Translations under genes and position numbers: made by a program | In this document: positions 27,962 through 39,738 of the stretch, piece after piece | How the letters are laid out: each line of letters opens with the position of its first letter | How positions within the stretch are numbered: the stretch's first letter is position 1 | The notes under the pieces: model-generated | What the model saw: only the letters and a program-made list of their open reading frames with translations | What the model was told of the DNA's origin: nothing | Databases searched by the model: none | Assembly (NCBI RefSeq): GCF_015062915.1 | Contig: NZ_SUTJ01000007.1 | Coordinates: forward strand, 39,712-103,711 | Direction of reading: 5' to 3' | Origin: Methanobrevibacter thaueri | GTDB taxonomy: Archaea > Methanobacteriota > Methanobacteria > Methanobacteriales > Methanobacteriaceae | DNA: 64,000 nucleotides

Positions 27962-28048
27962 GTATACCATATGGCTGGCTATTGCAAAAACTTGCTTTGT
28001 AGCTCAAAACTCAATTTGGTAAAAAGTTTACCATTGAGAGTGGTATAT
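27962..28048 (+). promoter_or_regulatory. Structured mcr 5' leader, candidate three-way junction RNA
   Basis: Three helices can be drawn. P1 pairs TATACCA (27963-27969) with TGGTATA (28041-28047), plus a G-T pair at each end. P2 pairs GCTA (27978-27981) with TAGC (28000-28003), then GCAA (27984-27987) with TTGC (27992-27995) around loop AAAC. P3 pairs CTCAAT (28010-28015) with ATTGAG (28033-28038) and, after a TT bulge, GGTAAA (28018-28023) with TTTACC (28027-28032) around loop AAG. P1 begins at the expected start of transcription. The ribosome site AGGAGGG at 28069-28075 is outside. I do not recognise it as a known RNA family. Confidence 0.55.
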
Positions 28049-28080
28049 TAGTTAAACTCTATTTATTTAGGAGGGAAAAA

Positions 28081-29409
<1,329 letters not shown>

Positions 29410-29443
29410 TTAATTTAATTAAATCTAATTTGAAGGTCATATA

Positions 29444-29893
29444 ATGGATATTGAAATTTTTCCTCACAGAATTCTAGGAAGTGACTCAACAGAAAAGTTA
29501 TTAAATGACTTGGAATCACTTGAAGATGTTAAAAGGACTGTAATTCAAGGTCCAAGATTCCCAAAAGGTGAAGCGACTCTACCTCCTCAATATAGGGAAC
29601 GTAGGGTTATCAATGTCAATGGCGAGGATGTTGTTTTACAAGTTAAAACCGCCAGAATCTTCATTGAATTAACTATGGAATCCACAATCAAAGACATCGA
29701 GGAAATCTGTAATAAACACATTCCATATGGTTTTGATATCAATCAAGACAAATCCAATTACATCAGAAAACAGAAAACTGTTACTGACAGGATTAAATAT
29801 GGTAATAAGGATTTACCAGATGAACTAGTTGGAATGACTGATCAATATTCAACATTCGATGATCATGTGAAAATAATTAAAAAGGATGACTAG
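29444..29893 (+). CDS. mcrD: Methyl-coenzyme M reductase operon protein D
   Basis: 149 residues, not part of the mature holoenzyme. McrD associates with immature Mcr and is thought to help assembly or F430 delivery. It has MDIEIFPHRILGSDST at the start, GPRFPKGEATLPPQYRERR and an ISTD-like C-terminus. Codon use is less biased than in mcrB, mcrG and mcrA, consistent with lower protein need. Three bases separate it from mcrC. Confidence 0.95.
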   Translation: MDIEIFPHRILGSDSTEKLLNDLESLEDVKRTVIQGPRFPKGEATLPPQYRERRVINVNGEDVVLQVKTARIFIELTMESTIKDIEEICNKHIPYGFDINQDKSNYIRKQKTVTDRIKYGNKDLPDELVGMTDQYSTFDDHVKIIKKDD

Positions 29894-29896
29894 AAT

Positions 29897-30496
29897 ATGA
29901 TAGGACGTTGCACTCACGTAGTAGATTGTAGGGAAGCAAGCGGTATGGGTAAAGGCGGAAGTCTCGCTCAAAGAGGAACTTTTGCCGAATGCGGTACTGA
30001 CGTATGCGCTGTAGCTATGTCCCCCGGACGTAGACACATTACAAAGCCTGTTTGCGAAATTACTTTTGGTTTGCGTGAAGCTAATGTTTTAACAAGTACT
30101 ATGGTTTTAAATGCTGGTGCTGGTGTTCCTCATGATTCTCCGGCTTCAGGTGGAACTTTGTTCGGGCTTACCGATAAGGAAGTTGAACAAATGAAAAATT
30201 TCAAATTGCTTGTAATCCACCTTGGAGGTGTTGCAAATCATATTACTTACAAAGCAAGATTAATACTCAGGAACGTCAATAAACACTGTATAATTATTTG
30301 CGAATCACCAGTGGACTGTGAAGATTTTGCTAAAATTGGAGTAAAAACTTCAAAGGTCATGCCTGATGAAGGCAATATTAAAACTGTTGGTACTATTGAT
30401 GATATTGTTACAGGGGTTATCCGTGGTGAAACAATTTCACAGGACAAATTAGATGAAATAATTAGAAAAGTTAAGTTAGCATTAGGAGATGCATAA
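29897..30496 (+). CDS. mcrC: Methyl-coenzyme M reductase operon protein C
   Basis: 199 residues. McrC is a component of the ATP-dependent activation complex that reduces F430 to the Ni(I) state. Visible family segments are [45 protein letters not shown] and [19 protein letters not shown]. It has a CRE(A) cysteine near residue 11. Its presence marks the mcr (not mrt) operon. Ends two bases before mcrG. Confidence 0.95.
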   Translation: MIGRCTHVVDCREASGMGKGGSLAQRGTFAECGTDVCAVAMSPGRRHITKPVCEITFGLREANVLTSTMVLNAGAGVPHDSPASGGTLFGLTDKEVEQMKNFKLLVIHLGGVANHITYKARLILRNVNKHCIIICESPVDCEDFAKIGVKTSKVMPDEGNIKTVGTIDDIVTGVIRGETISQDKLDEIIRKVKLALGDA

Positions 30497-30498
30497 TT

Positions 30499-31257
30499 AT
30501 GGTACAAATTTATCCAGGTACTTCTCAGGTTGCTCAAAACAGAAGAAACTTCACTAACCCTGAACACGAGTTAGAAAAGTTAAGAGAAATTTCTGATGAA
30601 GACGTAGTAAAAATATTAGGTCACAAAGCTCCAGGTGAAGAATACAAATCAGTTCACCCACCATTAGACGAAATGGACGAGCCAGATGACAGTGTAAGAG
30701 AATTAGTAACACCTATTGACGGTGCAAAAGCAGGTGACAGGATTAGATACATCCAATTCGTAGACTCCATGTACTTCGCTCCTGCTCAACCTTTCTTAAG
30801 AGCTAGATCTTACTTATCCAGATTCAGAGGAATCGATACCGGTACCTTATCCGGAAGACAAGTAGTCGAAGCAAGAGAAAGAGACTTAGAAAAACTCTCA
30901 AAAACACTCTTAGAAACCGAATACTTCGATACTGCAAGAACCGGTATTAGAGGTGCAGGTGTACACGGTCACTCATTAAGATTAGATGAAAACGGTTTAA
31001 TGTTCGATATGCTCAGAAGACAAGTATTCAACAAAGAAACCGGTAATGTCGAAATGGTAAAAGACCAAGTAGGTAGAGAATTAGACGAACCTGTAGTCTT
31101 AGGTGAACCATTAGACGAAGAAACTTTAAGAGCAAAAACCACTATTTACAGAATAGATGGTGAAGCATACAAAGATGACGTAGAAGCTGTAAAAGTATGT
31201 CAAAGAATACACGTTTCCAGGTCATTCGGTGCATTCAATCCAGTTACAGGATGGTAG
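30499..31257 (+). CDS. mcrG: Methyl-coenzyme M reductase gamma subunit
   Basis: 252 residues. Contributes to the F430 pocket and contacts CoM. Segments [49 protein letters not shown] and [18 protein letters not shown] are characteristic. Highly biased codons, like mcrB and mcrA. Six bases separate it from mcrA. Confidence 0.98.
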   Translation: MVQIYPGTSQVAQNRRNFTNPEHELEKLREISDEDVVKILGHKAPGEEYKSVHPPLDEMDEPDDSVRELVTPIDGAKAGDRIRYIQFVDSMYFAPAQPFLRARSYLSRFRGIDTGTLSGRQVVEARERDLEKLSKTLLETEYFDTARTGIRGAGVHGHSLRLDENGLMFDMLRRQVFNKETGNVEMVKDQVGRELDEPVVLGEPLDEETLRAKTTIYRIDGEAYKDDVEAVKVCQRIHVSRSFGAFNPVTGW

Positions 31258-31263
31258 ATTAAT

Positions 31264-32919
<1,656 letters not shown>

Positions 32920-32931
32920 ATAGATAAACAC

Positions 32932-32960
32932 GGTGATAGGTGATTCATCACCTATCCACC
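32932..32960 (+). terminator. Hairpin between mcrA and mtrE (terminator or processing site)
   Basis: GATAGGTGA (32935-32943) pairs with TCACCTATC (32948-32956) around TTCA, and GGT (32932-32934) pairs with ACC (32958-32960) across a single bulged C. Twelve bp in all, 12 bases after the mcrA stop. The T tract after it is short (ATTTTAT), so partial termination or RNA processing is as likely as full termination. Confidence 0.65.
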
Positions 32961-33000
32961 ATTTTATACAAATCAAGTTTACTTGAAAATATCCAAAACA

Positions 33001-33009
33001 TTTATATTA
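33001..33009 (+). promoter_or_regulatory. mtr operon promoter (TATA box)
   Basis: TTTATATTA, identical to the mcr and mvh TATA cores, 206 bases before the mtrE start. Transcription would start near 33028-33034. It indicates that mtr has its own promoter besides any read-through from mcr. Confidence 0.55.
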
Positions 33010-33026
33010 AGTGCTAGTAAAATATA

Positions 33027-33158
33027 TTAATTAAGCAATAATTAAGTGACAATTAACAAGTTTGAAATTATCGAATGGAACTAAAATCAATTTCACTTGA
33101 AAAATAAAAAAGTCATAAAATATTATTGTTTACAAGATTTTTGTATGGAACAAGAATC
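33027..33158 (+). promoter_or_regulatory. Structured mtr 5' leader with a repeated ATGGAAC motif
   Basis: Three stem-loops can be drawn. TTAATTA (33027-33033) pairs with TAATTAA (33039-33045) near the transcript start. CAAG plus TGAAATT (33057-33069) pairs with AATTTCA plus CTTG (33089-33099) across a TT bulge. GATTTTTGT (33136-33144) pairs with ACAAGAATC (33150-33158), including one G-T pair. The motif ATGGAAC, then A-rich bases and ATCAA, then TTTCA, occurs twice (33075-33095 and 33145-33166), and ATGGA falls in a loop each time. No known RNA family recognised. Confidence 0.45.
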
Positions 33159-33214
33159 AAATTTCATGTTTATTAAATGATCAATTTAATAAAATAATAT
33201 GGAGGAAAAAAATT

Positions 33215-34093
33215 ATGGACCCTGTAACATTAGGTGTAGTTGCATTAATGGGTGCAGTTGCTACTATTGGAGGGGCTGCAGAGGACTTAGAATCTGATAT
33301 CGGTTCTCAAAGTAACCCTAACTCCCAAGTTCAACTTGCTCCACAAATGGGACATTTACACCGTATGATAAACAAGGCGGCTTCTGGTGAACCAGTCGCT
33401 TATGGTGTTTGGTGTGGTGTTGCTGGTGCTGTTGCATACATAGTAATGTCTTTAGGTATGATGCCTATCGTAGCTATTGCAATGGGTGCTTGTATCGCTG
33501 CTTTTGTTCACGCTATTTATACTGTTACATCCCACATGGGAAGGATTGTCGGACAATCCCAATTCGAACAACCATTATTTATGGATGTTTTAACTCAATC
33601 TTTAGGACCTATCGTAGGTCACGGATTTATAACTAGTTTCTGTATTGTTGGAATTTCTTACTTAATGACCATTCCATTGAATGGTACCCCATTACACGTA
33701 TTCCCATTACCTCTCTTAGCAATGCTCTGGGGTATTGCTTTAGGTGCTATCGGATCTTCAACTGGGGACGTTCACTATGGTTCTGAAAGTGAGTATCAAA
33801 AATTCGAATTTGGTGGAGGTACTCCTGTAGCTATTCAAGGGGATATCGTTACTAAAGCTCCATTAGGTGCTAAAAACTCTATGGACGTAGTAAACTTCTG
33901 TGCTAAATTCGGTGGACCATTAACTGGTTTCTGTTTCGGTCTCGTTGTATTCTTTAGTTTCTGGAATACAGTAGTATTTGGAGTATATGGTGGTATTATT
34001 GTAGGTATTATAATAATTATCTTATTAATTATCATGGATAATTATTTAGAAGTATTTGCAAGAAACAAATATGGACCATATGAGGAAGAATAA
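33215..34093 (+). CDS. mtrE: Tetrahydromethanopterin S-methyltransferase subunit E
   Basis: Integral membrane subunit of the Na+-pumping complex that moves the methyl group from H4MPT to coenzyme M. 292 residues with about six to seven membrane helices and a cytoplasmic loop near residues 185-225 (GSSTGDVHYGSESEYQKFEFG) conserved in MtrE. First gene of mtrEDCBAFGH, preceded by GGAGG at 33201-33205. Confidence 0.96.
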   Translation: MDPVTLGVVALMGAVATIGGAAEDLESDIGSQSNPNSQVQLAPQMGHLHRMINKAASGEPVAYGVWCGVAGAVAYIVMSLGMMPIVAIAMGACIAAFVHAIYTVTSHMGRIVGQSQFEQPLFMDVLTQSLGPIVGHGFITSFCIVGISYLMTIPLNGTPLHVFPLPLLAMLWGIALGAIGSSTGDVHYGSESEYQKFEFGGGTPVAIQGDIVTKAPLGAKNSMDVVNFCAKFGGPLTGFCFGLVVFFSFWNTVVFGVYGGIIVGIIIIILLIIMDNYLEVFARNKYGPYEEE

Positions 34094-34106
34094 GGAGGTT
34101 TCGATT

Positions 34107-34808
34107 ATGGATCCAATTACTTTAATTTTATTCATCGCAATAGGCGGTATTATGATTGGTGCAGGTGTGCACTTTATTCCTGTAGGAGGAGCTCCTGCAG
34201 CTATGTCTACAGCTACTGGTGTAGGTACCGGTACTGCTATGTTAGCTGCTGGTGCAGGTTTAACAGGTCTTATTACTGCTGCAACTATGACAGGTGAACC
34301 ATTTTATATCATTGGTATTGGTGGTGCTATCGGTGCTATGATCATGATGGGTATTACTATGCTCATTGCGAACTTAATCTACATCTTCGGTGTAGGTATT
34401 GTTCCTGCTGCATCCAAAGTACCAGTAGACTGGATTACCAAACGTAACCAAGAACCTTATAAAACCCCTGGTACCGAAGGTCACGGTGTACCAGTAACTT
34501 CATTTATAAGTGGTCTTATCGGAGGACTTCTTGGTGGTTTCGGTGGTGGATTAGTCTACTACGGAATTAACACTGCTGTTAATGAAAGTACCTTTGTAAC
34601 CGATCCTGCTATAAGTATTGGTTTAGCTGCTATTTTAGGTGTAGGTGTGTTCTTTATCAACTCTGTAATTGCTTCATATAACATTGGTGGTACCATTGAA
34701 GGTATGCACGATCCAAAATTCAAAAGAATTGGTACTGGAGCTCTTGCATGTGCAATCGCATCTATTGTTGTCGGAATCTTTTGTATTATTTTAACTGGAG
34801 GTATCTAA
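34107..34808 (+). CDS. mtrD: Tetrahydromethanopterin S-methyltransferase subunit D
   Basis: 233 residues, about six membrane helices, glycine-rich (GGIMIGAGVHFIPVGGAPAAMSTATG). The frame is open from 34056 inside mtrE, but the ATG at 34107 has AGGAGG at 34093-34098 and gives the family N-terminus MDPITLILFIAIGG. Proposed with MtrC and MtrE to form the Na+ path. Confidence 0.96.
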   Translation: MDPITLILFIAIGGIMIGAGVHFIPVGGAPAAMSTATGVGTGTAMLAAGAGLTGLITAATMTGEPFYIIGIGGAIGAMIMMGITMLIANLIYIFGVGIVPAASKVPVDWITKRNQEPYKTPGTEGHGVPVTSFISGLIGGLLGGFGGGLVYYGINTAVNESTFVTDPAISIGLAAILGVGVFFINSVIASYNIGGTIEGMHDPKFKRIGTGALACAIASIVVGIFCIILTGGI

Positions 34809-34809
34809 G

Positions 34810-35625
34810 ATGTCTGCTGGTGGAAGTGCTGACGGTGCAGCTGCAGGTGCAGTAAGTTCAACTCACTTATTAATTTTAGGTATCGTTGGCGGATTACTTT
34901 GTATATATTTATCAGGATTTTTAGGAGACGTTATCGGTCCTGTTATTGCTGGTATTGGTGCAGTATTAGCAATCGTATGGGGAGCTGACGCTATTCGTAG
35001 AGTAGCAAGTTACGGTTTAGGTACTGGTGTACCATCTATCGGTTACATGTCTCTTTCCGTTGGTGTAATTTCTGCATTAGCTGGTCTCAGTTTAGCAACT
35101 ATCTTAAAAATCGGTCTTTTAGGACCTATCGCTGGTTTTGTAATTGCAGTTATCATTGGTGCTATCATTGCTATTGTTGCAACCAAAATCGTTGGTATGA
35201 AAATCCCAATTATGCTCCAATGTACTATTGAAATTGCAGGTGCAGCTACTTTATCAATTTTAGGATTTGCTGTTGCTATTGCAGGTAGTTACGACATGAT
35301 GGCAATTTACGAACACGTTGTTGCAACTGGTTTTATTGCTGTATTATTTATTATGTGTACTATGGCTATTCAACACCCATTCAACGCATGTTTAGGACCT
35401 AACGAAGATCAAGTAAGAACTCTCAAATGTGCAGCATCTACTGCATTCTTATCCATGACTATTACTGGTCTTATGTCTGTCACTACTGGTGGACTCGGTT
35501 GGTTTGTTGTATTCATCGTTGGATTAATCGGATGGGTTGTTTCATTCAGAGCATTTGTATTAGCTTCATGTAATGACGCAGCATCAACCAAATGGGCTGG
35601 ATTATGGCCTAAAGTGGATCAATAG
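34810..35625 (+). CDS. mtrC: Tetrahydromethanopterin S-methyltransferase subunit C
   Basis: 271 residues with about eight membrane helices. It has the N-terminal SAGGSADGAAAGAVSSTHL stretch and the IQHPFNACLGPNEDQVRTLKCA loop typical of MtrC. One base separates it from mtrD, and the ribosome site is within the mtrD 3' end (GGAGG at 34797-34801). Confidence 0.96.
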   Translation: MSAGGSADGAAAGAVSSTHLLILGIVGGLLCIYLSGFLGDVIGPVIAGIGAVLAIVWGADAIRRVASYGLGTGVPSIGYMSLSVGVISALAGLSLATILKIGLLGPIAGFVIAVIIGAIIAIVATKIVGMKIPIMLQCTIEIAGAATLSILGFAVAIAGSYDMMAIYEHVVATGFIAVLFIMCTMAIQHPFNACLGPNEDQVRTLKCAASTAFLSMTITGLMSVTTGGLGWFVVFIVGLIGWVVSFRAFVLASCNDAASTKWAGLWPKVDQ

Positions 35626-35642
35626 ATTAGGAGGAATTAAAT

Positions 35643-35972
35643 ATGGCTCAAATGTTACCTATGGTACAAATCGTACCTGAAATGAATTTCGCATACGATC
35701 CTGTAACTGGGGTCCTCGGATCATCTTTAGGTTCAGGAGTTGTTCTCCTCTCTATGGATGAAGTTGAAGAACAAGTAGCAAAAGTGGAATTAGCTGCTGA
35801 TGAATTAATGGCTTCCTTAGACCCATATACAAGTCCTGTCGGATCATTCCCTGGAAGGGAAGGTTCCTATGTTACCGCAGGATTATTAACTAACATGGTA
35901 TATGGTTTCTTATTAGCATCATTCATCATATTTGCTGCATTACCAATCTTACAAGTATTGGGGGTATTATAG
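35643..35972 (+). CDS. mtrB: Tetrahydromethanopterin S-methyltransferase subunit B
   Basis: 109 residues with one C-terminal membrane helix (MVYGFLLASFIIFAALPI). The N-terminal part is cytoplasmic and forms part of the MtrA-F-B-G stalk. AGGAGG precedes the ATG. Its last base is directly followed by the mtrA start codon. Confidence 0.95.
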   Translation: MAQMLPMVQIVPEMNFAYDPVTGVLGSSLGSGVVLLSMDEVEEQVAKVELAADELMASLDPYTSPVGSFPGREGSYVTAGLLTNMVYGFLLASFIIFAALPILQVLGVL

Positions 35973-36689
35973 ATGGCTGATAAAAAAGCTCCTGCAGATG
36001 GCTGGCCGGTTATTAGTGGGGATTACATTGTAGGTGATCCTGAAAGCCCTGTTGCAGTAACAACTTTAGCTTCTCACATTGAAGCTGAACTTTCTGGAGC
36101 AGCTATTGCAGGTCCATGTAAAACAGAAAACTTAGGAATAGAAAAAGTAGTTGCTAATATTATTTCCAACCCTAATATTCGTTTCTTAATATTAGCTGGT
36201 GCTGAAGTGCAAGGTCACATTACCGGTCAAAGTTTTAAAGCTTTACACGAAAACGGTGCTGACCCTGATAAAAAGAAAATTATCGGTGCTACTGGAGCTA
36301 TTCCTTTCGTAGAAAATGTTCCACTCGATGGTGTTGAAAGATTCCAACAACAATTAGAAATTGTTGACTTAATCGACACAGAAGATATCGGAGCAATTCA
36401 ATCAAAAATCAATGAATGCGTAGAAAAAGACCCAGGTGCTTTTGAAGAAGAAGCTATGGTTATTTCAGTGGATGACGACGACGGTGAAGAAGAAGAAGGC
36501 GAAGCAATGAAAGTTGTTTCAGCTGAAACTGGCCTTATCGAAGCAAGAATTAGGGATATAAACACTAAAATCGATATGGTTGGAGCTGTCCAAAGAAATA
36601 TGGCTGGTAATTATGCAGGTAAAGTCCAAGGTATAATGATCGGTTTAGCTTTCACTTTAATCATTGGAGTTTTATTCTTGATGTTCTAA
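35973..36689 (+). CDS. mtrA: Tetrahydromethanopterin S-methyltransferase subunit A (corrinoid protein)
   Basis: 238 residues. It carries the cobamide that accepts the methyl group from H4MPT. His82 in VQGHITGQS corresponds to the known cobalt-ligating histidine. A highly acidic linker ([11 protein letters not shown], about residues 168-178) is followed by a helix and a single C-terminal membrane anchor ([19 protein letters not shown]). The corrinoid-supply gene cobY is a few genes downstream. Confidence 0.97.
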   Translation: MADKKAPADGWPVISGDYIVGDPESPVAVTTLASHIEAELSGAAIAGPCKTENLGIEKVVANIISNPNIRFLILAGAEVQGHITGQSFKALHENGADPDKKKIIGATGAIPFVENVPLDGVERFQQQLEIVDLIDTEDIGAIQSKINECVEKDPGAFEEEAMVISVDDDDGEEEEGEAMKVVSAETGLIEARIRDINTKIDMVGAVQRNMAGNYAGKVQGIMIGLAFTLIIGVLFLMF

Positions 36690-36702
36690 GGAGGTAATAA
36701 TT

Positions 36703-36909
36703 ATGGTACAAATTTCAAACAAACCAAATGTTAGTAGTATGAAAACTGCAGCTGATGATGCTGAATACAGTTCCAAACTCCTTGCAAGAGAAGGTAAACT
36801 TTTCGCAGGTTTACTTGCAACAAGATTTAAAGGATTTGCTTACGGAGCATGTATAGCTTTACTTTTAATCGTAATTATTCCTGCTATTGCAAAAGCATTA
36901 GGATTATAA
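36703..36909 (+). CDS. mtrF: Tetrahydromethanopterin S-methyltransferase subunit F
   Basis: 68 residues: an N-terminal MtrA-like region (QISNKPNVSSMKTAADDAEYSSKLLAREGKLFAG) and a C-terminal membrane helix (GACIALLLIVIIPAIAKAL). AGGAGG precedes the ATG. Confidence 0.94.
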   Translation: MVQISNKPNVSSMKTAADDAEYSSKLLAREGKLFAGLLATRFKGFAYGACIALLLIVIIPAIAKALGL

Positions 36910-36921
36910 GAGGTGTTATTT

Positions 36922-37158
36922 ATGAGTGAAGAATCAGTACCTCAAGTAATGGTTTCCTCAGATGAATTCAACCAACTTGTTGCAAAATTAGATGATGCAG
37001 AAGAAAAAGTTGATTTCACTGTAGGGGAATATTATCAACGTTTAGGCCAACAAACTGGTAGAGATGTTGGTATATTATACGGTATTATAATTGGATTAAT
37101 TATTTTAGTTGTAGCTATAAAATTCGGTATAACTACAATGCTATCTACCTTATTATAG
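36922..37158 (+). CDS. mtrG: Tetrahydromethanopterin S-methyltransferase subunit G
   Basis: 78 residues with one C-terminal membrane helix ([20 protein letters not shown]). The ATG at 36922 is chosen over the GTG at 36913 because AGGTG at 36911-36915 is the ribosome site and overlaps that GTG. The N-terminus is then [11 protein letters not shown]. Confidence 0.94.
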   Translation: MSEESVPQVMVSSDEFNQLVAKLDDAEEKVDFTVGEYYQRLGQQTGRDVGILYGIIIGLIILVVAIKFGITTMLSTLL

Positions 37159-37171
37159 GAGGTTTATACTT

Positions 37172-38104
37172 ATGTTAAGATTTGATAAAGAACAAATCGT
37201 CGTAGATATTGCTGGAGTAAAAATGGGTGGACAACCTGGTGAATATCCAACCGTTTTAGCAGGAACAATCTTTTACGGCGGACACAATATTATTAGTGAT
37301 GAAAAAGCTGGTATCTTTGATAAAGATGCTGCTGAAGAAAGAATTAAAACAATGGAAGAAATGTCTGATGTAACCGGAAACCCTTGTGTTGTACAAACTT
37401 TCGGTGCTACTCCTGAAGCTATGGTAAAATACCTAGAATTCGTAGGAGACATCTGTGACAAACCTTTCCTTATCGACTCAACTGCAGCTGCTGCTAAAAT
37501 TGCAGGTGTAGAATACGTTCAAGACGCAGGATTATGTGAAAGAGCTGTATACAACTCTATCAGTATGGCTGCAGAACCTGCAGAAATCGAAGCTGTTAAA
37601 AACTCAGACATCGACGCATCCATTCTCTTAGGATTCAACCCAATGACTCCTGGTGTAGAAGGAAAAATCGAAATTTGGGAAACTGGTGGATCTGTAATTG
37701 ACCAAGGTATTCTCGAAATGGCTGACGAATGTGGAATTACCAAACCTTGGATGGACGTAGCTGTTACTCCATTAGGTCAAGGTGCAGGACCTGCTGTAAG
37801 AACCTCTTACGCTGTAAAAGCTAAATGGGGTTACCCTGTAGGATCAGGTATTCACAACGTTCCATCCGCATGGGACTGGTTAAGAGGATACAAAAAAGAA
37901 CACAAAGAAGCATGGCCTGTTTGTGACATAGGTTCCAACATTGTTCAACAAATGGCTGGAGGAGACTTCGTTCTCTTTGGACCTATCGAAAACGCAAGAC
38001 TTGCTTTCCCTGCATGTGGTATGGCAGATATCATGATTGCTGAAGCAGCAAAAGATATCGGTACCGAACCTGTAGAAGACCACCCAATTAACAAATTATT
38101 ATAG
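37172..38104 (+). CDS. mtrH: Tetrahydromethanopterin S-methyltransferase subunit H
   Basis: 310 residues, soluble TIM-barrel subunit that transfers the methyl group from methyl-H4MPT to the MtrA corrinoid. Segments MLRFDKEQIVVDIAGVKMGGQPGEYPTVLAG, FLIDSTAAAAKIAG and SAWDWLRGYKKEH are typical. AGGAGG at 37158-37163 sets the start. Last gene of the operon, followed by a hairpin terminator. Confidence 0.97.
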   Translation: MLRFDKEQIVVDIAGVKMGGQPGEYPTVLAGTIFYGGHNIISDEKAGIFDKDAAEERIKTMEEMSDVTGNPCVVQTFGATPEAMVKYLEFVGDICDKPFLIDSTAAAAKIAGVEYVQDAGLCERAVYNSISMAAEPAEIEAVKNSDIDASILLGFNPMTPGVEGKIEIWETGGSVIDQGILEMADECGITKPWMDVAVTPLGQGAGPAVRTSYAVKAKWGYPVGSGIHNVPSAWDWLRGYKKEHKEAWPVCDIGSNIVQQMAGGDFVLFGPIENARLAFPACGMADIMIAEAAKDIGTEPVEDHPINKLL

Positions 38105-38116
38105 ATGTTACGGGTC

Positions 38117-38160
38117 GATTAGATGATTAATTTCATCTAATCTTATTTTTTTATTTTTCT
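38117..38160 (+). terminator. Hairpin terminator of the mtr operon
   Basis: GATTAGATGA (38117-38126) and TCATCTAATC (38133-38142) form a perfect 10-bp stem with a TTAATT loop, followed by a T-rich tract. It begins 12 bases after the mtrH stop. Confidence 0.8.
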
Positions 38161-38249
38161 AACACTTTTTTTCAAGATTATTTTAACAAAATTTATATTA
38201 TTCTAAAAAGATATTATTATTTAACTTTATATTTTGGAGAGGTTAGATA

Positions 38250-39719
38250 ATGTCTTTTTTAAGTAAAATTTTCAAGAAAGGTCCTAAGCCTATTATTGCT
38301 CATTCCAAAACAGGAAATTTAGCCACTTTAAGAGCTCAAAGGGCAGGTCCTGCAAGTCCGGGTGCTGTTCAAAAGCCGGATACTTTTTATGTGACTGCTT
38401 CTGTTGAATTAGGTAACACCACTACAAAATCCATTGTAATGGCTACCAATTTAAACACAAGTGAATCTTATTTATTGAATAAAACCGTTAAGATGACTCG
38501 TGACATCCGTCCGCCTAAACCTAATGAAGAGGTTTTCGGTAAAACCGTTTGGGGTATCGAGCTTTCCAAGGAAGCGGTAACAGAATTGATTAGGGATACC
38601 GTATTGGAATCCCTTAGGAAATGTCAAGTCGATAAGGATGAGGACTTGGATTTTGTTGTAAGGTCAACTGGGGTTACTGCAGGTTTTGCAACCGCTGAAG
38701 AGGCAGGTCAATTGATTATCGCTCTTGCTGACGGCTGTCTTGAAGCAGATATTCCTCCTAGGAAAATGTCTCCTGCAATGAGCATTTCCCAACTTCCTGA
38801 AAGGCTTCAAAGACACTCCCTTTTAGAGAACATCATGTTTGACGGTGCTGTTGTTAGTGTAGTTCCTCCTGAAGGTAAGGAAACCGTTGCAAACGAGATG
38901 GAAGGGGAACTTGTTACAGCAGGAATCAAGTTAGGTGCAAAATGGACTGAAGTTGACTACAGAAACCCTTGTGTTTCCCTGGATTTCGGTTCCACTTTAG
39001 CAGGACGTATTGTTAACGATAACGAACCTTACGCTAACACTGTAGGTAACTTTTTAGGTCTTGCAGGTGTTGTAAGCGACTCCTTGGCTAGAGGTTCCGG
39101 TCAGATTGACAAGAAAAACGGTGCTGCCTTAGACTTATACTCTGAAAAGGCAATGAAAAAGGCTGACCATAAGAAAGCTGAAGCCAATGCGCTTGAAGCT
39201 CATAAATTAATTAACATTACTAAAGTGCCAATGGATGTTGAAAGGTTCGGTACAGTTCCTGTAAATCCTGAAGCTGCCGCAAAAGCAGGTACAACCTTGA
39301 TTGGATGTGATGTGGGATTCAATGGTGACAAGCTCGGTGAACTTATGGAATTGGGTGCACAATTCTATGATGCTGACGGTCTTCCAACATTGCTTTCAAC
39401 ATTGGATTATGTAAGTACAAACATTGTAAAACGTGTATTGGATGTTGCGTTTGCCGAAAATGTCATTGTTCCTGGTTCCGCTTTAGGAATTACCGGTAGG
39501 GCAGGTATCACTGGACGCAAACCTGAACTCATTTTGGAAGCCGTTCAGGACAAGTTTGAAAATGTCGTATTTGTAGAGGACGGTCTTGCTTTAGGTTCTG
39601 CAATCATGGCACGTTGTATGAATTCAATGGGTACACCTAAAGTACCTATTGGAGGTAAACAAGGTGGAAGATGCATTCTTAAAGACCGTATGAAAATGGC
39701 TGGTGGCAAGTTCGCTTAA
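38250..39719 (+). CDS. Methanogenesis marker protein 14
   Basis: 489 residues. The stretch VTASVELGNTTTKSIVMATNL resembles the phosphate-1 loop of the actin/Hsp70/sugar-kinase ATPase fold, and VSLDFGSTLAGRIV and a later VPGSALGITGRAGITG segment fit the same fold. The family is nearly restricted to methanogens and its reaction is unknown. It has its own TATA-like element (ATTTATATTA near 38190) and a GGAGAGG site. Confidence 0.92.
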   Translation: MSFLSKIFKKGPKPIIAHSKTGNLATLRAQRAGPASPGAVQKPDTFYVTASVELGNTTTKSIVMATNLNTSESYLLNKTVKMTRDIRPPKPNEEVFGKTVWGIELSKEAVTELIRDTVLESLRKCQVDKDEDLDFVVRSTGVTAGFATAEEAGQLIIALADGCLEADIPPRKMSPAMSISQLPERLQRHSLLENIMFDGAVVSVVPPEGKETVANEMEGELVTAGIKLGAKWTEVDYRNPCVSLDFGSTLAGRIVNDNEPYANTVGNFLGLAGVVSDSLARGSGQIDKKNGAALDLYSEKAMKKADHKKAEANALEAHKLINITKVPMDVERFGTVPVNPEAAAKAGTTLIGCDVGFNGDKLGELMELGAQFYDADGLPTLLSTLDYVSTNIVKRVLDVAFAENVIVPGSALGITGRAGITGRKPELILEAVQDKFENVVFVEDGLALGSAIMARCMNSMGTPKVPIGGKQGGRCILKDRMKMAGGKFA

Positions 39720-39738
39720 ATGCTTTTAGTGGTTTGTC

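Noticed and set aside
27596..28080. tRNA or other stable RNA gene in the long gap before mcr
   Set aside because: No cloverleaf, T-loop GTTC or CCA end is present. The structured part is best explained as the mRNA leader.
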